A program made the position numbers and the translations under genes. From positions 40,338,498 through 40,402,497 of the forward strand of contig NC_071391.1 of assembly GCF_022682495.2 (NCBI RefSeq): a stretch of DNA of 64,000 nt, read 5' to 3'. This DNA is from Desmodus rotundus. Lineage: Eukaryota > Chordata > Mammalia > Chiroptera > Phyllostomidae. Below the pieces are notes generated by a model. That model was not told the DNA's origin, did not search any database, and saw only the letters and a program-made list of their open reading frames with translations. Within the stretch, counting starts at the first letter, position 1, and each line of letters opens with the position of its first letter. Positions 50,971 to 61,100 of the stretch are shown here, in pieces.

Positions 50971-51516
50971 ATGATGGACAATAGAAGCTACTGTAATCTG
51001 CCAGAAAAACTGCCCGTCTTCTCTGAGTCTGCCCACTTGCCACTGACCCGGTCCTTCTATCTGGACCCCATGGTCACTTTCCACTTGTACCCAGAAGCCC
51101 CGGTGCCATCCCCTTACTCTGAAGACCTGCCGCTGCTGCCCTTTTCCAGTGATTCCCTGATTGTGGAAAATTACAGTGAAGCCTGTCCCGTCTCCTTCCC
51201 AATGCCCTATGCAAATTACAGGAGGTGTGAGTACTCCTACGGGCCCGCCTTCATCCGGAAAAGGAATGAACGGGAACGGCAGCGGGTGAAATGTGTCAAC
51301 GAAGGCTATGCCCAGCTCCGACACCATCTGCCGGAGGAGTACTTGGAGAAACGACTCAGCAAAGTGGAAACCCTCAGAGCTGCAATCAAGTACATTAATT
51401 ACCTGCAATCTCTTCTGTGCCCTGATAAGGCTGAGAGCAAGAATAACCCTGGGAAAGGCCCCACCATCATAGCAACCACCAGCCACCACACTGACCCCAT
51501 TTTTAGAATCATTTGA
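50971..51516 (+). CDS. ASCL3: ASCL3, achaete-scute family bHLH transcription factor 3 (181 aa)
   Basis: Uninterrupted 181-codon frame ending TGA, in an exon that starts after the acceptor at 50958. Residues 96-149 are the bHLH domain: the basic part RKRNERERQRVKCVN (Glu100 and Arg103 are the E-box-contacting type), helix 1 to about residue 121, loop EEYLEKRL, and helix 2 SKVETLRAAIKYINYLQSLL. The N-terminus (SFYLDPMVTFHLYPEAPVPS) is Pro/Ser-rich and typical of ASCL3. Two ATGs are adjacent; the second (50974) has the stronger context, A at -3 and G at +4. Known for the family: it dimerises with E proteins at E-boxes and marks ionocyte and salivary-duct progenitor cells. The full length and lack of lesions point to an intact gene. 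Confidence 0.96.
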   Translation: MMDNRSYCNLPEKLPVFSESAHLPLTRSFYLDPMVTFHLYPEAPVPSPYSEDLPLLPFSSDSLIVENYSEACPVSFPMPYANYRRCEYSYGPAFIRKRNERERQRVKCVNEGYAQLRHHLPEEYLEKRLSKVETLRAAIKYINYLQSLLCPDKAESKNNPGKGPTIIATTSHHTDPIFRII

Positions 51517-51940
51517 CTCAGCGTTTCCCAATAGAAGCAAATAATGTCACCAAATGGAGCTCTTAGAGCATCATGCAGTAGTTTTTCCTAAATGTAATTT
51601 CTGTGTGTGCAGATAGTTGCTCAGCTGCCAACCTATGGTGGATATTTATTACCTGGATTTCAGACGTCACCTTCTGCAGATTGAGATGTTTCTTACGCTT
51701 TGGTGATTTCTTTCAAGCCCTTGAGAGGAACGGGAGTCCCAGGATCCTCTATGCCTCTCCCCTTGCCCTTCTCACACCCTTCTCCAGAGTCTCAGCTGTG
51801 AGAAAGTCTCACAAAAGTATTGTATAGCTAGTGATTACTGAATGCTTGTAACGCACTTTGCAGGCACTGCATGCGAAGCAAACAGAATGGACCTCCCTGG
51901 ATTTGTCAGAGTTTGGTGTTTCTTATTATTTGGGGTTGAC

Positions 51941-51946
51941 AATAAA
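51941..51946 (+). terminator. ASCL3: Poly(A) signal of ASCL3
   Basis: AATAAA 425 nt after the stop ('ttgacaataaatctg'), the first good signal downstream. Confidence 0.55.
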
Positions 51947-52074
51947 TCTGTACCTTACCCATGCCATGATGGGCAAGTGTCTCAGGGCTGAGGCAAAAGT
52001 AGCTAACAAAACCTTGTTGTCATTTGAAATTATTTCAGTCACCTTTTTCCTGCATACAGAAGACTTCCTTAGGC

Positions 52075-52275
52075 AGCTTAGTATAGAGCGCAGAGGGCAA
52101 GCTCTGGAATCAAACTGCCTCCGTGTAAACCATGACTCTGCTACTTTCTCTCCAAGGCACAGTTCTTCACCCACAGATGAGAATAATAAGAATAGCAACT
52201 ACCCCGTGTGTTTACTATGAGGATTAACATATTAACAGTGCCTGGTACATAAGTATCTATGACCTTTACTACTAT
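52075..52275 (+). repeat. MIR SINE
   Basis: 'gctctggaatcaaactgcct', 'actctgctactttctctcca' and 'cagtgcctggtacataagta' in sense order; one of the better preserved MIRs here. Confidence 0.8.
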
Positions 52276-54289
52276 TGTCCTTCTCTTGTTCCGTCTGTAG
52301 CATCATCATTCTCTGGGCTTTCTAAGCCAGAAAACATGCAGCTGCCTCCACCCCCCGGAAGGGACCGTCACTGGCCCGTATCTTGGAGTCTGCCTTGCAA
52401 ATGTCTGAATTTCAGCTCTTCCTTCCCCCTTAACTCCCAGGTCCCATCTGTCCCCATCTGTACTGGAAGTGTATTGAACTTCCACTACACTGTCACACTC
52501 ACCTCCACCGTCATTTCTCTGTGAAGGCTTCTCACCCTGGCCATTGCTTACTTTTTGTTTTGTATACATGTTTCCGTGCAGTTTCTATCCTGCTGTCTTT
52601 GCACGCTGTACTGCACAGGGCTCTGTCTTCTTCAGGAGACTGTAAGCTCCTTGAAAATAGGGGCCAGTCTTACTCATCCCGTACCCTTAGCACCCAGGGA
52701 AGAGCCTCGAGTCAGGTAGGTGTTGTCAGTGGGTCTTTGGGTTGCCGTTTCCAGTCCTATCACACATCCGAGTAACTGTTCACAGCCTCCTCCTTGGTCT
52801 CCCAGGCTCTGTTCTCAACTGACCCCACCCTCATGCTGAGGTTCTGAAAGCATTTCACACCCCTTCGTGGCTCAGACCCCATGACGACTGCCTTTGACTA
52901 CCACATTGTTTACACGTATCTATCTGCTCGGTTTTCAAAACTCCCACCAGTCCAGCCCCTTCCCAAGTATCCACACCTTGATTTTCCTGTGAAACACATT
53001 CCCCCCGCAAAAAGAAGTGTAGTCTTGCAAATGTATGTGTCTCTCTCAGCTCTTGCTTCCTAGTTAAACTGGAATGTTCTTTTCCCCTCTACTATTGAAA
53101 TCCTACCTGTCTTATTCAGGAATCCTTCTCTCACTGCCGGAGACTTCACTGTTTTTTCTTGGACTCTAACTTCATTATTGTGCAGCAAAAAACTCAGCCT
53201 TTAGGTAGGAGAGTGGTCATCAGGTGAGATGCTTTGGGGTGTAAGAGGAAACCCAGTCCAGACTGGTGTCATCAATAAAGGCTCACATAACCGAAGCATC
53301 TTGCAGTAGGGCAGCCTTCACAGGGCTCCACACTGTCACTGAGAACCTGTGTTCTCTAGGTCTGTCCTCTGAATCCTCCTCTGGGAATAGTTGCGGTGTC
53401 CCAAAAAGCCTGGCAGAAGCTCCCACAGCCGCGTACCTGCTTATGGATAGGAGGAAAGAGAAAGTCTGTAGCCCAGGATTCCCAACACAAGTCTGGAGTG
53501 CCTCGGGTACGTGTCCTAACTGACCCCTGCAGCCAGGGGCACACCAGGTGCTGACTGACGCATGTTTCACCTGTGGGTCTGGGGGTACCGTCAGCCTCTC
53601 CTGGCCATGTGGATCCTCAGGTAGAAATAGGCACTGGTGGTACAGGGGAATAGTAACACGGGAGAGACACCTACAGATGTCCCTAGGTATGGTGTTGAGA
53701 GCCCCGCCTGGCACACAACCGGTGCGCAATGACTGTCAGATGCTTCAAAACCAGGTCTCCTGTGGATGTTCAAATGACAGCAGAGACTATGACTTCTGTT
53801 CCCTTGGTCCCCACTGTCCACTCCACCACTGCAAGTGGTCACCACACCTCTGCTTCTAGGCAGAGATCTGTCTATTACGAACAAACATGCCCACACCTTC
53901 GGTTATTTTGTTTTAAACTACCAACAAATTCTATGCTAGAGTCCCTAGTCCAGCCAGTGGCTCCACATGCCCCAGCCCTCTGCTTGCTCAAAGTAGAGGC
54001 ACATCAATACTCCTGATTCTAGGGCTCCCCTGGGATCCGTGAGGGCTTCCCACCATGACTGGTCTTCTGGCAGTGAGGAAGCCTGAGCTTTTGGGAACTG
54101 AAGCTACCATGACCTTTCTCTCCAATATCCCCCCCTTTACAGATGGAGAGTAACCCCCTGCCCCCTCACCCGGCCCATGCCTCGCAAGGCCCCCTGTCAC
54201 TCCCTGCACATGCTCAGTACACTCAGCCCACAGTGTTCCTTCTGGCTCACAGCCATGGCAACCTGCTTGGCAACCAGGAGTCAGTTGGG

Positions 54290-54353
54290 CTGAGGCCCTG
54301 AGCCCCAACTGTCAAAAGGGCTGAGGCCAAGGTGGAGGAGGCTGGGGCTGTGG
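54290..54353 (+). other. C11orf16: Possible noncoding first exon of C11orf16
   Basis: A consensus donor 'GCTGTGG|gtaagt' lies 650 bp upstream of the acceptor of the first coding exon (55000) and has no other use in view. The exon's 5' limit is not visible. Confidence 0.25.
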
Positions 54354-54659
54354 GTAAGTGCCCTTCGGTGCAGACCTGTGGACTTGGGCAGGGGCAGACC
54401 CTGATGGGGCTCTGGGGGTCTGGGTCAGCAGAGTGTGATCTTGGGCCCTGGGTTGCAGCTGTTGCCTCTGAACAGGTCTGTGGAGGCCACAGCCCTGGGA
54501 TCTCAGCCGGGCCTGGGCCTGAGTCAGTCCTATAGATGACTGGGTTAGGAGGGGGGTCCATGGCTTGGGCTAGGGGTTGTTTCATCATTGGGATTAGGAT
54601 TTGTGAAGGGAAGTATGATCTTACCTTCCCCTACCCCCACAGTAGTCCTAGGAAGGAGG

Positions 54660-54800
54660 AGAAAACTAACGTATGTATTGAGCTACTTCCATGCCAGGTG
54701 CTGTCCATATATTACCTCCTGACTGAGTGGTAACTGAAGCGCAGAGGTGAAGTGAGCCCGCAGCCCGCAGGCTGTGAAGAATTTAAAGCAGGTTTCCGTA
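54660..54800 (-). repeat. MIR SINE fragment
   Basis: 'gtattgagctacttccatgc', 'caggtgctgtccatatatta' and 'aactgaagcgcagaggt' follow the antisense MIR. Confidence 0.6.
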
Positions 54801-55017
54801 TAATCACAGCTTCTCCTCTTTCCACGCTTTCCTGAACTAGGGTGCCCGAGTCAGGCGGTTCAGAGGACACTCTGAGCGTCTGTGGGAGTGAGTGGGGCCC
54901 CAGAGAGGCCGCTGGCCGCTGACCACAGAGCTGCACCCCGTCTCAGCCTGGTGCCCTCTGCTGGGCTGCAACTCAGATAATGGTAGTGCTTGTTCTCAGG
55001 CGGTCTCTCCGAAGCCC

Positions 55018-55184
55018 ATGGAATTCTCCGCAGAGCCTGGGATGCCTTTGCCTAAATACTGCAGCGTGGCCACAACTCTGGAGGTCCCCGCCTGGGCTGG
55101 CACTGCTCCTCCGTGGGACCTCGCCTTCACCTGTCCCTTTGGCCCTCAAACACCCTGGCTCACCTGGTACAGCCCTCTCACCAG
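55018..55184 (+). CDS. C11orf16: C11orf16 coding exon 1
   Basis: The exon opens after tgttctcag at 55000. The ATG (MEFSAEPGMPLPKYCSVATT) is the first in the exon, and it ends CTCACCAG|gtactg with two bases over. Confidence 0.85.
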
Positions 55185-58100
55185 GTACTGGGCCCTGCCC
55201 CTCTGGAGGAAGTGGTGGTCATCTCCCTTTTTCTTCTGTCTTATGGTTCTGCATAGTGAACCATGAGGGAGAGAACTTGCTTCCTGGGAAGGCCAAAAGT
55301 GTTTACTGTGTAGGCTATGATTTGTTTAAGGTATTACAGACCCCAATCTACACTGTGCTCCCAGTGACCTCGAGGGCTGCCCGGCTCTTGTCCCACCGTG
55401 TAGCAGAGTGGCATGTACCAGAGTTGGGTTGTGTGAGAGAAAGCAGTCAGACATCCCCAGTTATAAAATTTCTGGATCATTTTAACATCAACCATGGGAC
55501 TTCTGGTGCTATGTGAGAAATTAGGGTTTCCGCAACCCAGAGCCAAGGTGAGGTCTCCAGGCCCCTCCCCAGGTTCTCTCAGCGTCCCTCTGTTCTCCTG
55601 GCTCTTCCGGAACTGAATCCTCAGTCAGCTGTCTAAGGCGCACCCACAAAAGGGGAAAGGCCCCTCAGCCTGTAAGCACATACTAGCCGTGTACGTCCCA
55701 GGGACTGCCCCTCCATTCAGTCTGCCCAGCGTACAGACATGGCCACTCGAACCCCTAATTGCCAGCCCCCTTTCTTGATTCTCCCATGTGAGCCATCTCA
55801 TTCAAAGCCAGAGTTAAGCAATCCTATAGCCAGGCTTGCCCATGAAAGTAAACAGCTTCTTCAGAAGCCCAAACTCTGACTCAGCAGTCCCTCCCTGCCT
55901 GGCTCGGCTGTGTCCACAAAATTCCCAGAACAAGCTTCTCCTTTTCTCTGTCCCCACAGCCTCTGTCCAGCTCCTCGGTGCCTCCCCTACTCATGGGCTT
56001 CCTCCTCCTTCTGACCCCGCAGCGCTAAGCGTCGCACACGCGCTTGCTTCTTTGGCATCACCACCCAAGCCTCCATTCCTCCTCCTGGTATCCCACACAC
56101 CCACTTAGGATTTACCTTTGCGGTATTCTTCTCTGGTCTGCTATCTAATCTCAGAACCAGCATTAATCACCTTGAATATATCAAGGCTAATCACATTTTG
56201 ATTACCTTGAAACAATTTCCAGTCCTCAGACAGTGGTTCCTTCTGCCCTCCTCTCCTTCTGCCCTGTCCCACAGTTTGCCTCACTGGGGGTCATAGATGG
56301 GCACTTCGTACGTGGATTTCTGTTCCATATAGCTTTGCATGTCACACACACGCCTCAGTGCTGCTCAAATCTATCTGTGAAACGTGTTTCTTAATGTTTT
56401 TAGGGCTGGGTCTTCTCTACTTCCTAATTCCATTTGCTTTTTCCCAGATGTGTGTCTTATCAACCATATCACCACCTTGCTGAGTCAGCATGGCAGGGGG
56501 CCCGCTGGCTGGGAAGAGCGGGAGGCGCTGCTGGCACGTGGGTCCTGGCAAGAAGGGAACCAGACGGCTTTTATTACCGGGCTCAGATAAAGACTGCTCC
56601 GGAGGCGAGTCCCTCGCCACCCACGTCTCCCTGGCACCCTCCTCTGGTGGCCCTGTCATGCCTGACATTCCTCAGCTGTGTGTGCCCAGCAGTTCAGTTT
56701 CTTGAGGAAGGACAGCTCTTCCCTGGCCAGGCTGTGCAAGTGGAAATTCGGTGTCAGTGAGTGCATCAGCGTGCTAGGGCTGTGTAAGAAAGAAGTCAGA
56801 ATGGCTTAGCCATGCAGTAGTCAGTAGTCACAAACAGAAGTGCTCAAACAGCGACAGAAGTTTATTGTAAACGTACTTTGGTAAAATTCAGTGTGTGAAA
56901 TTCTGGGCAACAGCCTAAGGGAAGCAGGATCAAACACGTGTGCCCGCATGCACACCTGTGTGCCCGCACGCACAGAAGCACGGGAACCTGCACTCAGGAG
57001 CCAGGCCCGGCTTTTACTCCAGTGGCTGCCTGCTTCGGGATTTTGCTCTTCTTTATGGAGCCAAACTTTGGGAATGGGGATCCGTGGGAGAAAGACTAGT
57101 GTGAGTTCTGAAAAAATTTATGAATTACAAAATCTCCAATCAAAAGTCATCTTGTTATTTTTAAGTAACTAATAGGTGAATTCAAATGAAATATTAGCAG
57201 AGTTTTGCTCAAACAGAGATTCTGTCTAGTGATTTTTTAACCAGAATTTATTTCTTTTCAAAATCGTACTGAGCTCTCAAAAGAGCTCATGCTTTTAACT
57301 AGCTTTAGCACTTCTCCAGCCCCTTCCTCACTGGTGTGACGCAGGGCTGAGGGCTGCCCTAGCACCCCAGCCACTCCTCGCCCTTGTGGGTCTGTGGGTG
57401 AAGACACCGCCACTGGCTGGTCCTGGACACAGGGACAACACTTCTTGGACGTGCTAGCCGCTGGGGGAGTGCACTGGGGAAAGAGTCAGAGGAAGTAGGG
57501 TTTGTAGGACAAAAACAGGAATAGGAGAAGAGGAAACAAGAAAAGGACAAGAATGGGAAGGAAAGACAGGACAGGAAGAACCAGAAGAGGTGGACAGGGA
57601 GGAGTACCCTCACTACCCTCTGTGCATCTCTGCTACAATGGGCTCTAAGCAGTACCTGTTCCCCTCCCTTGTCTGAATGGCCCTCATGTTTGTAAGGAAG
57701 CCCCGGGGCCTGGTTCCAGGGAGCCGTGGTGCTCCCTGTGGCACTTCCTTTCCCCAGACCTTATTCTGAGTGTTTTCTTTCCCACAGCTGGAGAGGCAGG
57801 GGGCCTTGCTCGTGGAATTTGAGACTCCCCTTGTCACAGGCCCAGAGCTGCCAGCCCAGAGGCAGAGCGTAGTCTTAGGAGAAGATGTCGTTCAGTTCTC
57901 GCCGTCCACGGAACGCTCACTGCAACTGGGGGACAAGGTGCTGGCCCCCTGGGAGCCAGACAGACAGCGGTATGGCCCCGCCACTGTCTTGGGCTTGGAG
58001 GCGAGAGATCCCCAGAGAGGTAAGGCCAGCTGCTCTGACCTACTGGTTCCCAGAAGGAGTCAGGCTGGTGATCAGGCCAGAGGAGAGAGCAAAGGGGTCT

Positions 58101-61100
58101 CTACAGCTTAGGGGTCTTAGAGGCATTAAAAAACAATAAAAAAAAACACCCTTACCCCCTCACTTGCAGCTTAACCTGGGGTGTGGCAACAAATCTACAA
58201 ATCATATCTTTCAGATTAAAAAATATTTTTCATCAGGGTAAAGGAATTTAAAACTATTACATCTATGTGGTTAGCTAACCTATGGTGTGGCGGGTTATCC
58301 TGGGGTCATGGATGACCTCATGACCTGTCCCCAAGTCGTCCAGAGACTGGGACAGTCCCCTTCTATAGGGCTGACCAGTCAGCATCAGAGAATGACAGAA
58401 GGAGGTTCCTCCTTCCAGCCCCCCACCTGAGGAGGTACTTTGGTTTTGACATCAAAACTGAGGCAGGGAGGTGCACTGGAAGTGAGGGGTAAACACGGAG
58501 CGGGTGAGGGCATGTTGCTGCAGGCGCTCTGGGGGAAGTCCGCGTAAGGAGGTGGGCAGAGCAGAAGGGCTGCTTTGGGGGAGAAGAGAACCCTCATCTC
58601 ATGACATAGAAGAGGTAGTTGTAACAAAATGTTGCCATTTTCTGTTATGTAGCATGGAAAGAAGAAATTACTGTTCACTTCTGGAATGGCAAGACAGCTA
58701 CAGTGCCCTTAGATGGGGTCCGGTGGGTGCCCCCCGCTGTCTGGAAGAAGGCTGTGGAGAAGCTATGCCGGCCTTTGGCCAGAGAGCACCCCAGTGCCCT
58801 CCTCAGGGCCCCCTGCTGCTCTCTGCTGGGGCCAGGCAGTGGATGTGTCACCTACGGGCTTCCACTGGGTCCCCCATTCCTCTGCCCTCCATGCCACCCC
58901 CACGCCTGCTGCCAGCTGCTGTGCCAGGGCTGCCTTAGCTGCCCTTTGGCTGGACCCATCTGGTGGCCTCTAACCAGGGCCTCAGGGGTCTCAGCCAGAG
59001 AGCATCCAGAGGCAGAGCTGAAGCCCACAGCACAGCTTTTGCCCCTGGAGGCTCCTAAAGAGGAGGAAGTAGCAGTGCCAGCTCCCATAGCTGTGTCTTC
59101 CTCCTCCTCCTCTGAAGAGGATGTGGAGAAAGATCTGGAGATGGGCCTCCCCCAGAGGCCGATGGTGGACAGCAGAGCCAATACAGACCCGGTCCCTGAT
59201 GAGAAGACTCCGAGGCCAGGTGGCCCCTGCCAGCCTGCGTGGAGGTACTGGAGGAGAAATGGGCCTGAGCTGCAGCCTAGGAAGCCAGGTATACTTTCTT
59301 CTAAGGTGGGGCTGAGGCCCTTGCTCCCTTCCCTCCCTTGTGTCTCTTGGAAATCTGAGCCACAGGACCACTAAGCTGGGATTGGAAATAACACTTTGGG
59401 GTGTGGTCACGTGGACTCAGAGTCTGTGATAATAGGGAAATGAATGGTAGGTTTCCATTTAAGCAGTAAAGCCCAGCAGGAAAGGATGGGGTGATCTTGC
59501 AAAGGTTTGCCTCTCTTTAACAGCTGTCCTTTCTTCACTGGTCTCTCCTGGAGGTACTGCTATCCTCTGTTTTTATAATATCTGCCCCCTCACCCTTTTT
59601 GTTCTTGGGGGGCCTTGATTTTCCTCTAGGTGAAGCATCTAAATGCCTCCAGGGGTTGATTAGTCTTCAGTGCCCTGAGAAGCCCAGAAACGATTTTTGA
59701 AATACCAGTCGTCAGGCCCCACTCTGCACAGGGGCCCCTTACTAAGTCAGAAGCAGGGCCCTATACTATGCTGCTCATTCTTTACAGCTCAGAGGGAGGC
59801 AGTGTTATCGTTGGCAATCTGCAGCCATCCCCAAACTTCTTTTAAAAAATTAATTAATTTATTTTTAGAGAGAGGGAAAGGGAGGGAGAAAGAGAGGAAG
59901 GGAAACATTAGTCGGTTGCCTCTCATACACCTCAAATGGAGCTGAGCCCACAACCCAGGCATGTGCCCTGACCGGGAATCAAACCAGCAACCTTTCACCT
60001 TGCAGGATGACACCCGATCAACTGAGCCACCTGTCAAGGCCATCCCCAAACGTCTGTATCTTGGGCTAAGAACTGTGTAATATGCCCTCATAGGTTTAGG
60101 AGCAGTAGGTCACTGATGTGCCTCATGCCCACCCTGTCAAAATTCCCAAAGGGGCCCTGGAAGAGCAGAAGCCTGTCAGTTGGCCGAGCTATATGGTGGG
60201 GGATAAGCCCAGTTCTAGATGAGATTCTTGGGGTCCTGGGATCACTCATTTGACATTTAATGAACTAAATGAATGTTCAGTCTGGGGCAGGGATGCTGCG
60301 AGGGTTAAAGGTACCACTGCTAAAAGCTCAAGGCTCTCTAGACACCACCCACATTGGGACCCACACGGGTCCTGATTGAAGCCACCGCCCTATTTCCAGG
60401 ACAGCTGCTCAGCCAGAAGGACCTCCTAGCCCACAAGGATTTCAGTCTTGCCCCAGGATAAGCTTTTTATTAGTCCTCAGTTCCAGATGGTTGAGAAACT
60501 GTTTCTACAATGAGAAACTTCCTTGGTTGTCTCCACTGGACCCCTGGGCTTTGGGGTGGGCGGGGATGGATATACGTCACTGCTTCTGTGTTTTATCAGA
60601 GGGTTCCAGGCCTTCCTTTCAAAGATGTGGGATCTCTCCCCCACCTCTGAGAGGGAAAAAGTAAGAGGACAAGAATCTAGCCATGACCAGCTGAGCTCTT
60701 CCTCCCCTATCTGAGAGGAAATATATTAGAAATAGGGGTAGGCAAACAAAGGCAGGTGTACAGTTGTGAGTACAGGAAACAGTGTATTCTTGTATTATTA
60801 TTATCACATTATTTGTATTACAACTGTAAACCTACTTTTGCCCACCCTGTACAAAGGCTGGGGGAAGGTCCCTGTGCTGCTGTGAAATGGGTCACTCCAA
60901 TCTCACAGAGGGAAACATTGGGAGGCCTCGGCAAAGCTACTTAGAATCAGCTTTTTCTACTAGAGGTACCCTCCCAACAGGTGAGAATATAGAGAAAATG
61001 GTGCCCAGATCTGGAGTTCTCATGCTAAGTTCTCCACAGCTTCTACCGCCTCCCACTTCAGCACAGTGGGCAACAGAAAAGCTATACCTACAGAGGAGTC

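Larger units (their letters stand above)
51970..54990. other. Intergenic region between ASCL3 and C11orf16
   Basis: MIR and L2-type fragments (52.08-52.28, 52.56-52.76 and 54.66-54.80 kb). Open frames on both strands around 53.3-54.3 kb have no splice support or recognisable product. A possible 5' noncoding exon of C11orf16 ends at 54353. Confidence 0.5.

Noticed and set aside
50947..51540. 197-codon minus-strand frame opposite ASCL3
   Set aside because: Shadow of the real bHLH frame on the other strand; its translation has no domain.
53283..54588. Several 90-150 codon frames on both strands between ASCL3 and C11orf16
   Set aside because: No splice sites joining them, no recognisable family, and they overlap each other on opposite strands.
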